A stretch of DNA of 64,000 nucleotides from Gammaproteobacteria bacterium. Its GTDB lineage: Bacteria; Pseudomonadota; Gammaproteobacteria; UBA6002. The first letter of the stretch is position 1; each line of letters opens with the position of its first letter. The position numbers were made by a program, and so were the translations under genes. The notes under the pieces were generated by a model, which worked only from the letters and a program-made list of their open reading frames with translations, did no database searches and was not told the origin of the DNA. This document shows positions 1-8,077 of the stretch, one piece after another. The stretch spans positions 20,151 through 84,150 of the forward strand of contig JACCWJ010000049.1 in assembly GCA_013697705.1 (NCBI GenBank), in the 5' to 3' direction.

Positions 1-1110
1 GCCTTGCCGGAAACGTATGCTCACCTCTTGCAGTTCATGCAACTTTAAACCTAATTGTTCTACTTCCTGCAACCTAATCACGCCCAGATCGCCAGGAAGA
101 GGTAAGTCTTGCTGCAAATCCCAATCAATAACCAGATTGGGTGAGTGCTTTAGTAGAGGGCGCATAGCATAGAGATGATCTCCATAACGTCTTACTTCGA
201 CATTTTTCCATCGCAGTAACGGCACAGCATCAGGACGGGCATTCATGATTTCTTTTAGCAGCAAAGCTAATTTTTGAGTACTGGGTAACGACAAATTGAG
301 CTGCTGCAACCAATAACGGATGATATGATTTTGAACAGGTAACGCGTGCTTTAAAACAGCTGGGATTGAGAGAGTTAATTGTTCAGGGTCAAAGGCCTCA
401 ACAAATACATCAGCGATTTGAGTTTCAATAAAATGATTAGCATTTGCGCAATGTGTTGCCGCTCGCGATAGATTCTCGATCACTGCGGGCCAACGCGATT
501 GGATAAGCGGAAGCAGAGAGTTTCTTAAATAATTACGATCGAACAGCAAATTTCGATTACTTTCATCTTCAACCCAATTCAGTGTCTGGATTTCGGCATA
601 TTGCTTCAGTGATTCTTTATCAAATCCAAGTAAAGGTCGCGCTAATAACCCTTTTCCAAAACGAGTTGCTGCAGGCATCGATGCCAAACCTTTAGGCCCT
701 GCACCTCTAAAAAGCTGTAATAGCAGTGTTTCCGCTTGATCGTTCCGATGATGGCCGGTGACTAACACTTCCTTTTCAGAGAGCAATTCCTTAAAAACGT
801 TATAACGCAAATTACGGGCTTGCTCTTCTACACTTTCATTGTCTCTTTTAATATTAATATGCTTTATCACAAGAGGTATATGATAGCGTGCGCAGTAGGT
901 GGTACATAGATCAGCCCACCGGTCAGCATTGGCACTAAGGCCATGGTGGATGTGGATTGCACGAATTGAGATCCCTGTTTCGATTACGCTTAACTGGGAA
1001 AGCAAATCTAATAATACACTCGAATCAAGACCGCCACTAAAAGCAACGCAGAATGTCTTTGATTGCGTAAGCTCACGTAGTGATTTCTGAAAAGAATCGA
1101 CCGTTAACAT
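1..1110 (-). CDS. tilS: tRNA(Ile)-lysidine synthase TilS, C-terminus cut by window edge
   Basis: TilS attaches lysine to C34 of the CAU-anticodon tRNA-Ile in an ATP-dependent reaction, so that it reads AUA. I translated the minus strand from the ATG at 1108-1110; it starts [14 protein letters not shown] and stays open for 370 codons to the left edge. The PP-loop ATP-pyrophosphatase motif SGGLDSS lies near residues 25-31, followed by IHIHHGL and GHHRNDQAETLLLQLFRGAG, typical of the N-type PP-loop fold. The C-terminal part seen (LPGDLGVIRL) belongs to the tRNA-recognition domain; the last ~60 residues are missing. The start overlaps the accA stop by one base (TAATG), so translation is probably coupled to accA. 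Confidence 0.95.
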   Translation of the reverse strand, partial: MLTVDSFQKSLRELTQSKTFCVAFSGGLDSSVLLDLLSQLSVIETGISIRAIHIHHGLSANADRWADLCTTYCARYHIPLVIKHINIKRDNESVEEQARNLRYNVFKELLSEKEVLVTGHHRNDQAETLLLQLFRGAGPKGLASMPAATRFGKGLLARPLLGFDKESLKQYAEIQTLNWVEDESNRNLLFDRNYLRNSLLPLIQSRWPAVIENLSRAATHCANANHFIETQIADVFVEAFDPEQLTLSIPAVLKHALPVQNHIIRYWLQQLNLSLPSTQKLALLLKEIMNARPDAVPLLRWKNVEVRRYGDHLYAMRPLLKHSPNLVIDWDLQQDLPLPGDLGVIRLQEVEQLGLKLHELQEVSIRFRQG

Positions 1111-2057
1111 TAGCGTCCAAATGACATTAACCGTTCATACCTTTCATGTAGCAGCCTATCCGTGGATTTGCGGTTAAGTTCTGTCAAGTTTTCAGTAATC
1201 GCCTGTTTAATATTAGACGCCATCAAATCGATATTTCGATGTGCCCCGCCTAACGGCTCAGGAATAATCCGATCAATTAACCCCAGCTTTATAATTCGAT
1301 CGGCGGTTACACCCATCGCATCAGCAGCATCTGACGTTTTATCGGCGCTCTTCCATAATATAGAGGCACAGCCTTCTGGAGAGATGACTGAATAAACACC
1401 ATACTGCAACATCATGACCCTATCACCTACACCAATAGCAAGTGCGCCTCCCGAGCCTCCTTCCCCAATAACCACAGTGATGATCGGAGTTCGTAGCATC
1501 GACATTTCAAATAAATTCCGAGCAATAGCCTCACTTTGATTGCGTTCCTCGGCTCCAATACCCGGATACGCACCGGGTGTATCAATAAAGGTAATGATAG
1601 GAAGTTTAAAACGTTCCGCCATTTCCATGAGTCTCAGGGCTTTGCGATAATCCTCAGGCCGTGGCATTCCAAAATTACGTTCGACTTTTTCTTTGGTCGT
1701 TCTACCTTTTTGATGACCAATAATCATTACCGGATTACCGTCTAGTCGCGCCGTACCGCCAATAATAGCGGGCGAGGCCGAAAAATGTCTGTCTCCATGC
1801 AACTCATCAAAGTCAGTAAATATCCGTGCGATATAATCATTGGTGTATGGCCGTAGGGGATGCCGAGCCATCTGTACTGTTTGTGTGGCGCTCAATGAGG
1901 AAAAAATAGAGCGGGTAAGCTCCTTGCTTTTACTCTCCAAACGAGTAATTTCTTCAATGATGTTTAATTCAGTATCTGTTCCAACACGTCGCAATTCTTC
2001 TATTTTAGCTTCTAGCTCTGCAATCGGTCTTTCGAATTCGAGAAAATTAAGGTTCAT
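1110..2057 (-). CDS. accA: Acetyl-CoA carboxylase carboxyltransferase subunit alpha
   Basis: AccA forms the alpha2beta2 carboxyltransferase with AccD and moves the carboxyl group from carboxybiotin to acetyl-CoA, giving malonyl-CoA for fatty acid synthesis. The 315-residue length is normal. The N-terminal coiled region ([17 protein letters not shown]) and the crotonase-like core, with the glycine-rich [17 protein letters not shown] and the segment [15 protein letters not shown], identify the family. It is followed by tilS with a TAATG junction. The accA-tilS order is common in gammaproteobacteria. Confidence 0.97.
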   Translation of the reverse strand: MNLNFLEFERPIAELEAKIEELRRVGTDTELNIIEEITRLESKSKELTRSIFSSLSATQTVQMARHPLRPYTNDYIARIFTDFDELHGDRHFSASPAIIGGTARLDGNPVMIIGHQKGRTTKEKVERNFGMPRPEDYRKALRLMEMAERFKLPIITFIDTPGAYPGIGAEERNQSEAIARNLFEMSMLRTPIITVVIGEGGSGGALAIGVGDRVMMLQYGVYSVISPEGCASILWKSADKTSDAADAMGVTADRIIKLGLIDRIIPEPLGGAHRNIDLMASNIKQAITENLTELNRKSTDRLLHERYERLMSFGR

Positions 2058-2224
2058 TACTCTGGTCCTTTATCTCTGATTACTGATCCCCTTGGGGTAG
2101 TTATGTAGTATTGCACTTTACATCCATTATTAACCCTTATGCAAGATCGTAAATTTAATTCACCTCTTGATTTGAAGTATTCGCCTATTGACAAGTCTGA
2201 TATAGTTTATTTTTGTCAAAATAT

Positions 2225-2995
2225 ATGGAAAGGGAAATGTCTCTAATAACATTTAAAGTAGTGGCAGGTATAGTAATCTTTATTGTATCAATGTTGGCTG
2301 GGCTCTTGCCAATGCATATGGGACATTTCCATGAAGGCTCACGTCATCTTACTGACTCTATTACCAATGGAATTTTTTTAGGCGCTGCTATCTTTCATAT
2401 GATTCCCGATTCCCAAGCAGGTTTTGCTGCACTAGGCATGATAAATTATCCTTATGCTATTCTATTGTGTCTTGCTGGCTTTATATTTCTGCAACTCATT
2501 AAGTATTTGACGCTGTATTTTAATAAAGCAGGGGATAGTTCAAAACTGAATGGCACCATGATTCTGATTGTGCTTTGCATTCACTCTATAATAGAAGGTG
2601 CCACCTTAGGCATCAACACAACTGTCGCCAATGCTTTTGTTATTTTTATTGCCATTATTGCGCACAAAAGTTGTGATAGTTTTGCGCTGGCGAGCACTCT
2701 AAAACGCTACATGATCTTGCCTAATTACAATGTGTTGATTGTAGCAATCTATGCCTTAATGACCCCCTTTGGAATTGCTATTGCTTCCACCATTATCGGC
2801 GCGCTGGAAAATAATACGGGAATCCTGGTTGAGTCTTCTTTGAATGCGTTAGCAGCGGGCACCTTTATTTATATTGGCGCCCTGGATGCATTAATTCAGC
2901 AGTTTAAGGTAAGAAGATTAAAACAAAATGTGGAAGATTTTTCTGCGTTGGTGCTGGGGATGGGTTTTATGGGATTCTTAGCTATCTGGATATAA
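2225..2995 (+). CDS. ZIP-family divalent metal transporter
   Basis: Predicted inner-membrane importer of zinc or related divalent metals. About eight hydrophobic segments are visible. The membrane motifs of the family are present: HSIIEGATLGI around residues 115-125 and IAHKSCDSFALA about 30 residues later, together carrying the H/E/H ligands of a ZIP centre. A HMGHFHEGSRHL segment after TM1 could also bind metal. The start is uncertain: an ATG at 2225 and another at 2237 are in frame, with a purine-rich GGAAAGGGA between them, and a TTG lies at 2213. It is a single gene divergent from accA. Specificity (Zn, Fe, Mn) cannot be read from the sequence. Confidence 0.8.
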   Translation: MEREMSLITFKVVAGIVIFIVSMLAGLLPMHMGHFHEGSRHLTDSITNGIFLGAAIFHMIPDSQAGFAALGMINYPYAILLCLAGFIFLQLIKYLTLYFNKAGDSSKLNGTMILIVLCIHSIIEGATLGINTTVANAFVIFIAIIAHKSCDSFALASTLKRYMILPNYNVLIVAIYALMTPFGIAIASTIIGALENNTGILVESSLNALAAGTFIYIGALDALIQQFKVRRLKQNVEDFSALVLGMGFMGFLAIWI

Positions 2996-3022
2996 AAGGA
3001 GTGGGGAGTGATGCCTCCCCCC
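2993..3022. terminator. Hairpin between convergent ZIP gene and mdh
   Basis: GGGGAG at 3003-3008 pairs with CTCCCC at 3015-3020 around a 6-nt loop. On the minus strand the stem is followed, after two bases, by TCCTTTTA, so it may end mdh transcripts. There is no T-run on the plus side. Confidence 0.35.
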
Positions 3023-3035
3023 ATCAAGCCTGAGA

Positions 3036-4034
3036 TTAAGCCTCCTCAATCAAACCGAGTTCTTTAACAGCATCACGCTCATGACGTAATTCATCTAAGG
3101 TCATCATAAGTTTTTTCTGCGCGAATGCGTTGTGTTCTACTCCTGTTACAACAACTAGTTCGCCATTTTCTGTGCGGCAGGGGAAAGAAAAGATTAATCC
3201 TTCATCGATACCGTATTGGCCTTGAGAGCAGACACATATGGAATAAGTCTCTAATCCAACTGTATCGAAAATTAGATTATAAACGCTATCAATAATCCCA
3301 TTTGCGGCGGATGCAGCCGAAGATGAGCCTCTTGCCTTAATAATTTCAGCGCCACGCTTTTGAATGATTTCAATGAATTCTTTTTGAAGCCAACTTTCGT
3401 TTTTGATCACATCCACTACAGGCTTATCATCTATTGTTGCATTATAAAAGTCAGGATATTGCGTGGAGGAATGGTTACCCCAGATGTTCATATTTTTAAC
3501 TTCTGTGACCGGCACTGCGGCTTTTAGGGCAAGCTGCGCACGAGCACGATTTTCATCTAACATCGTCATTGCATAAAAACGATCTTTAGAGATATCGGGA
3601 GCATTATTCATGGCGATGAGACAATTTGTATTACAGGGATTTCCTACAACGAGCACTCTTACATCGTCTGCAGCATGGTCATTGATTGCCCGACCTTGCG
3701 CAGTAAAAATAGCGCCATTAATTTTCAATAGATCTGAGCGTTCCATTCCTTCCTTACGGGGAACGGCGCCCACTAGAATTGCCCAGTTAACATCACGCAT
3801 ACCCGTATTGATATCAGAGGTACAGACAACATTGCGCAGAAGAGGAAATGCACAATCCTCAAGTTCCATTACTACGCCTCTTAATGCTGGCAGCGCAGCT
3901 TCAAGTTCAATCAGATGCAAATCAACTTCAGTATCCTTGCCAAACATATCACCATTGGCGATACGAAAGACCAAGGAATAACAAATATGTCCAGCTGCTC
4001 CAGTTATCGCTACTTTAACGCGTTTTTTTGTCAT
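3036..4034 (-). CDS. mdh: Malate dehydrogenase (NAD-dependent, type 2)
   Basis: Interconverts malate and oxaloacetate in the TCA cycle. The N-terminal Rossmann motif is present as [11 protein letters not shown], where the usual GAAGQIGY reads GAAGHICY. The catalytic region [14 protein letters not shown] carries the proton-acceptor His, and [16 protein letters not shown] carries the substrate-binding Arg residues of the mobile loop. The length of 332 is right for the cytosolic-type group 2 enzyme found in many proteobacteria. The ATG directly abuts the cysQ stop (TAAATG), with AAGGAG inside the end of cysQ, so the two are co-translated. Confidence 0.95.
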   Translation of the reverse strand: MTKKRVKVAITGAAGHICYSLVFRIANGDMFGKDTEVDLHLIELEAALPALRGVVMELEDCAFPLLRNVVCTSDINTGMRDVNWAILVGAVPRKEGMERSDLLKINGAIFTAQGRAINDHAADDVRVLVVGNPCNTNCLIAMNNAPDISKDRFYAMTMLDENRARAQLALKAAVPVTEVKNMNIWGNHSSTQYPDFYNATIDDKPVVDVIKNESWLQKEFIEIIQKRGAEIIKARGSSSAASAANGIIDSVYNLIFDTVGLETYSICVCSQGQYGIDEGLIFSFPCRTENGELVVVTGVEHNAFAQKKLMMTLDELRHERDAVKELGLIEEA

Positions 4035-4865
4035 TTAATTAATCTCCTTAAACATGGGCATCAATTTCAGTAAGGGCAACAATTGCTTAGAATCTCCAAC
4101 AGCAATAAAGGGGGGATTGAGCAAATGCGATCGGGTATTATACCGTAAAGCTTCCCAGTTTAAATCTAAAACTACTCCGCTTGCTTGTTCCACAATACAT
4201 TGCCCTGCCCCTGTATCCCATTCATGAATGCGCGCTTTCCGAAGATAAATATCCCCGAGACCCTCAGCAATCATACAGAATTTGAGAGAGCTGCTTCTGT
4301 AAGTTAATTTAAGATTTCCTTGAGCAAGTAATAACCCCTGTAATTCTTCATGTAGCTCTCTTCGCGTGGCCACTAAAACAATTTCATCTCCTGGGTGCCA
4401 TTCCCGTATGGAAAGTGCAATAGCTTCTCCTTCGCCTTCCGCTTTAAAAGAGCCGAGACCTTTTGCAGCGAAATAAAGTAGATTTTTCAGAGGCACAAAG
4501 ATGACCCCGAGAACCGGTACTGAATTTTCAATTAAAGCAATATTGACAGTGAATTGGCCACTACGTTCAATAAATTCGCGCGTACCATCCAGAGGGTCAA
4601 CCAGCCAATATTGAGACCAGGTTTTTCTAATATCGAAGGAAAAATCCGGGTCTTCTTCTGAGAGCAGCGGCACCTCAGGCGTTAGCAGTGATAGATTTTT
4701 TAAAATAATATCATGCGCCCGTAAGTCAGCTAATGTGACGGGAGAATTATCTTGCTTGGTGCGAATATCCAGTGGCGATTGTGCGTTATAAATATCGAGA
4801 AGCTCCTGCCCTGCCATTTTAGCAATACGAATGACCTCTCCTACCAAACGTTCATCTATTTTCAT
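4035..4865 (-). CDS. cysQ: 3'(2'),5'-bisphosphate nucleotidase CysQ
   Basis: Inositol-monophosphatase-fold, Mg-dependent phosphatase that hydrolyses 3'-phosphoadenosine 5'-phosphate (PAP) to AMP, relieving PAP toxicity from sulfate assimilation. The metal-binding motif WLVDPLDGTREF lies near residues 88-99, an EED motif (LLSEEDPDF) precedes it, and the C-terminal EWDTGAGQCIVEQASG is the family signature. At 276 residues it is slightly longer than E. coli CysQ. It sits between nudE (14-bp overlap) and mdh (abutting), so the three form an operon. Confidence 0.92.
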   Translation of the reverse strand: MKIDERLVGEVIRIAKMAGQELLDIYNAQSPLDIRTKQDNSPVTLADLRAHDIILKNLSLLTPEVPLLSEEDPDFSFDIRKTWSQYWLVDPLDGTREFIERSGQFTVNIALIENSVPVLGVIFVPLKNLLYFAAKGLGSFKAEGEGEAIALSIREWHPGDEIVLVATRRELHEELQGLLLAQGNLKLTYRSSSLKFCMIAEGLGDIYLRKARIHEWDTGAGQCIVEQASGVVLDLNWEALRYNTRSHLLNPPFIAVGDSKQLLPLLKLMPMFKEIN

Positions 4866-5418
4866 GAGTATTACTCTTGCTCAAAAGCTCCCTCACCATA
4901 AAAAGAGCGGCTATGCTGCGAGCTTCATGAAAGTCTGATCGTTCCAGCAACAAATCTAAGTCTTTTAATTTCCAAGGCACAACTTCAATAGTTTCTGGTT
5001 CATCGCCTTCCAGTCGCTGTTGAAACAAGTCCATTGCTAACACTACCTTCATTGTGCGTGTGGTATAAGCGGGCGCTGAAGATAAGGATTTCATAAATTG
5101 TAAGCTTCTTGCTCCATAACCGGTTTCTTCCATCAGTTCACGATTAGCCGCTGTGAGAATATCTTCATCACGATTTACTATCCCTTTTGGCAGACCCAGG
5201 TAATAATCTTCGAGTCCAACTCCATACTCTCTTATCAATAAAATTGTTTCTGAATCTAAAACAGGGATAATCATTACGGCTTCATGCGCACGTCCTTTTA
5301 ATCGTTCAAAATGACGCTCCTCACCATTAGAAAATCGCAGGTGAACACCTTCTACCTGAAAAATTTCAGTGGTCGCTAATATTTTCGTTGCTAAGATGGT
5401 GGGCTTTTCAGTGGACAT
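4852..5418 (-). CDS. nudE: ADP compounds hydrolase NudE (Nudix)
   Basis: Nudix hydrolase acting on ADP-ribose, NADH, Ap3A or Ap2A. The Nudix box is visible as GLPKGIVNRDED then AANRELMEETGYGA, fitting GX5EX7REUXEEXGU. I chose the ATG at 5418 (MSTEKPT) because AGGAAAG stands just before it; a longer reading from 5469 would add 17 residues without a ribosome site and enter the divergent promoter region. The resulting 188 residues match NudE. NudE next to CysQ is a conserved gammaproteobacterial arrangement. Confidence 0.9.
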   Translation of the reverse strand: MSTEKPTILATKILATTEIFQVEGVHLRFSNGEERHFERLKGRAHEAVMIIPVLDSETILLIREYGVGLEDYYLGLPKGIVNRDEDILTAANRELMEETGYGARSLQFMKSLSSAPAYTTRTMKVVLAMDLFQQRLEGDEPETIEVVPWKLKDLDLLLERSDFHEARSIAALFMVRELLSKSNTHENR

Positions 5419-5503
5419 AGCTTTCCTGCTGTAAAATTTTGCAAAAATGAGTTTAAAGCAGTATAACACAGTTATCTTTGATTAAAGTTAGCCTTGATAG
5501 CCG

Positions 5504-6652
5504 ATGACAATTCCTCTAAGTCTATATATTCATATTCCGTGGTGCATAAAAAAATGTCCGTATTGCGATTTTAATTCTCATCAGGCAGGCAGCGACCTTC
5601 CTGAAATGCAATATATCGAATGCTTGATTAACGATCTCGAACAAGAATTACCGAGCATATGGGGACGCAACATTCAGACCATTTTTATAGGGGGTGGCAC
5701 GCCTAGTTTATTTTCCCCCGATGCATTGGATTATCTTTTCCAACAAATACATGCCCGGATCCCCTATTCCCCGCATATAGAAATTACTATGGAAGCCAAC
5801 CCTGGAACGGTGGAACAACATAAATTCCAAGAATTTCGAAAGATGGGCATTAATCGATTGTCGTTAGGCATACAAAGTTTTCAAGATGAGAAATTGCAAC
5901 GCTTGGGTCGCATTCACACGGGTACTGAAGCCCATAACGCAATCAACACCGCCAAAGAAGCAGGTTTTGACAATTTCAATCTCGATATCATGTTTGGGTT
6001 ACCGGGACAATCACTTGAAGATGCATTACATGATGTAAAAAATGCATTAACACATCAACCCACTCATTTTTCCTGGTATCAACTCACTATTGAACCTAAT
6101 ACTCATTATTTTCAATTTCCTCCTAAGCTACCCGATGACGATTACATTTGGGAGATGCAGGAACAAGGACAAGCGCTACTCAATGCTGCAGGCTTACATC
6201 AGTATGAAATTTCTGCTTATAGCCCTGACCATTTACAATGCCAACACAATCGTAATTACTGGTTGTTTGGAGATTATTTGGGAATAGGCGCTGGAGCACA
6301 CAGCAAAATTACTGACTCTGCATTGGGGGTAGTAAAACGTAAATGGAAGATTAAGCATCCAAAGCAATACCTTGCAGCGAAAGAATTTACTGCCGGCGAA
6401 AAAATTGTTTCCTCTTCTGAATTACCGCTGGACTTCATGCTAAATGCCTTACGTTTGCATGAACCTATTGCTTGTGCTTTATTTGAAGAACGTACATTAC
6501 TCGCCGTTGATAGCATACAACAACAATTGCACGCTGCTGAAAAATTGGGATTAATTACCTGTGGTGTAGACTATTTCAGCACGACCTCTCAAGGTAAACT
6601 TTTCCTCAACGATCTGCTGCAAATTTTTAGTAGCCCTGATGCAACGAAGTGA
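5504..6652 (+). CDS. hemW: Radical SAM heme chaperone HemW
   Basis: HemW (formerly called oxygen-independent coproporphyrinogen III oxidase-like, YggW) binds heme and an [4Fe-4S] cluster and helps insert heme into respiratory enzymes. The radical-SAM motif is CIKKCPYC (CX3CX2C) near residues 14-21, followed by FIGGGTPSL, the SAM-binding GGTP segment. It lacks the fourth Cys of true HemN (CX3CX2CXC reads CPYCDF here), as expected for HemW. The length of 382 is typical. It is transcribed divergently from nudE across 85 bp. Confidence 0.93.
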   Translation: MTIPLSLYIHIPWCIKKCPYCDFNSHQAGSDLPEMQYIECLINDLEQELPSIWGRNIQTIFIGGGTPSLFSPDALDYLFQQIHARIPYSPHIEITMEANPGTVEQHKFQEFRKMGINRLSLGIQSFQDEKLQRLGRIHTGTEAHNAINTAKEAGFDNFNLDIMFGLPGQSLEDALHDVKNALTHQPTHFSWYQLTIEPNTHYFQFPPKLPDDDYIWEMQEQGQALLNAAGLHQYEISAYSPDHLQCQHNRNYWLFGDYLGIGAGAHSKITDSALGVVKRKWKIKHPKQYLAAKEFTAGEKIVSSSELPLDFMLNALRLHEPIACALFEERTLLAVDSIQQQLHAAEKLGLITCGVDYFSTTSQGKLFLNDLLQIFSSPDATK

Positions 6653-6682
6653 AATTGGGGTTTACCCCAAAACGTTGCATCA
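6637..6682. terminator. Nested palindrome between convergent hemW and the secreted-protein gene
   Basis: An inner hairpin TTGGGG-TTTA-CCCCAA (6655-6670) lies inside an outer perfect 10-bp inverted repeat, TGATGCAACG at 6637-6646 and CGTTGCATCA at 6673-6682. The left outer arm lies in the last hemW codons. It separates two convergent genes, so it is probably a two-way terminator. The minus side continues with TTTC; neither side has a long T-run. Confidence 0.5.
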
Positions 6683-6704
6683 AGGCTATACAAATCACTG
6701 AAGC

Positions 6705-7259
6705 TTAGGGCTGACCTGGCGCTCCCGGCGTCACCGTTGGAGTGACTCCCAATCCTGGTGTAATGGTCGGTGTAATAACAGGATTATTTACATTGTGCGT
6801 AGGCACACCTAATGAATTAGGAGAAGGCTGAGGTGTTTGGTTTTCATATTTATCTTCAAACGCTTGCGATTGCCTATCTAACTCTTGAAAGACAGATTGA
6901 GCAATTTCAGGCGGATAACCCTGGGCCTGCGCTTGTCGAGTTACTTGAGTGATAATATTGGGGTTCTGCTGAACATTATTTGGAACAATAGCACTATTTT
7001 TTAGCGCCGCCCCGCGCTTAACGAAAGCGAGTCTTCTTGCAATAAGGTCGGCAATTTGGCTATCAATCAACCGAATGTTTTGTTGAACACAACTCATATC
7101 TTTACAAGATCTATTCGCGATTAACTCATAGCCTTGCATAGCTGTGCCATTTACATAGGGATTTCCGGGAACAGACCCATATAACGTTCCAGGAAGAACG
7201 GTGGCATGCGCACAAACCACTATCAGTAAACCTATTAAGAGCAAAAGTCCTTTTTTCAT
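6705..7259 (-). CDS. Secreted protein with chorismate-mutase-like (AroQ) helical core
   Basis: The first ~19 residues form a clear Sec signal peptide ending near AHA. The middle resembles AroQ chorismate mutases: IRLIDSQIADLIARRLAFVK followed by GAALK, then a Gln/Ala-rich helix and IAQSVFQELDRQSQAFEDK. Against my memory of E. coli AroQ, the Arg28 and Lys39 equivalents seem to be kept, but the first Arg and the Asp48/Arg51 pair do not align. Catalysis is therefore doubtful. The C-terminal ~35 residues are Pro/Thr-rich with TPG repeats. The two Cys in CKDMSC may form a disulfide. Periplasmic or secreted AroQ-type mutases exist in several pathogens; the function here is unknown. Confidence 0.6.
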   Translation of the reverse strand: MKKGLLLLIGLLIVVCAHATVLPGTLYGSVPGNPYVNGTAMQGYELIANRSCKDMSCVQQNIRLIDSQIADLIARRLAFVKRGAALKNSAIVPNNVQQNPNIITQVTRQAQAQGYPPEIAQSVFQELDRQSQAFEDKYENQTPQPSPNSLGVPTHNVNNPVITPTITPGLGVTPTVTPGAPGQP

Positions 7260-7268
7260 ACTATCTCC

Positions 7269-7946
7269 TTATATTGTCTTCCTATAAATCAAATCGGTAA
7301 TCGTGTGGCCGAGTCTCTCCCCTTTTTGTTCAAATTTTGTTTTAGGGCGAATTAAGTTAAGAGAAATACCCGCTGTATTGATTATACCGAATCCTTGATG
7401 TTTGGACATAACATCCCGCATGTGGTCTGCGTAACTCATTACATCTGTAGCAAGATGGAAATACCCGCTAGCCTCTAATTTTCTCTGCACTAAATCAACA
7501 AAGGGGGTTTGGACGATGCGTCGTTTCTGCTGACGCCGTTTGGGCCACGGGTCCGGGAAAAATAACAGAATAGCCGCTAGGCTATGATCCGCGATATGTT
7601 GGTTCAACCATTCTTTAGCATCGCCACAAATTACCTTTAGATTAGACAATTGTTTTTCTTGAATGGAGAACAATAAGGCGCCTATCCCGGGCTTATGGAC
7701 TTCTATCCCTAGAAAGTTTATTTCCGGATTTTTCTCAGCTAGCTCCACAAGTGATCCCCCCATGCCAAATCCTATCTCGAGTATAGTGGGGGCGGACCTT
7801 TGGTAAAGCTCCTCAAAATTTAGCATATTGAGGGGTGGCTCAATTCCAAATAAAGGCCAGAACTGCTCATGGCTTAGTCTTTGGCTTAAGGTCATTCTGG
7901 ATCGAAGGACGAAACTTTTTATTTCACGCTTTAAGTTTGTATTCAT
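7269..7946 (-). CDS. trmB: tRNA (guanine-N7)-methyltransferase TrmB
   Basis: Makes m7G46 in the tRNA variable loop using SAM. The SAM-binding motif I is LEIGFGMGGSLVELA, and the family signature FFPDPWPKRRQQKRR is intact near residues 127-141. The C-terminal TKFEQKGERLGHTITDL is the conserved TrmB ending. The length of 225 is normal. It lies 9 bp upstream of the secreted AroQ-like gene on the same strand and is probably co-transcribed with it. Confidence 0.95.
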   Translation of the reverse strand: MNTNLKREIKSFVLRSRMTLSQRLSHEQFWPLFGIEPPLNMLNFEELYQRSAPTILEIGFGMGGSLVELAEKNPEINFLGIEVHKPGIGALLFSIQEKQLSNLKVICGDAKEWLNQHIADHSLAAILLFFPDPWPKRRQQKRRIVQTPFVDLVQRKLEASGYFHLATDVMSYADHMRDVMSKHQGFGIINTAGISLNLIRPKTKFEQKGERLGHTITDLIYRKTI

Positions 7947-8077
7947 TAAAATCTACCAATTTTTGCACCTGCACTGGATTCTCTGCTGATGATTAGGTAG
8001 GATACCTAATTCAACAAATAAAATTCAATCACGAATTTAGCCAAATAACAGCTTCCTCTCAAATCAAAAGGTTTGCC

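Noticed and set aside
2181..2212. TTGACA as the -35 of the ZIP gene promoter
   Set aside because: TTGACA (2188-2193) and TATAGT (2201-2206) are only 7 bp apart, and no good -10 lies at the right distance.
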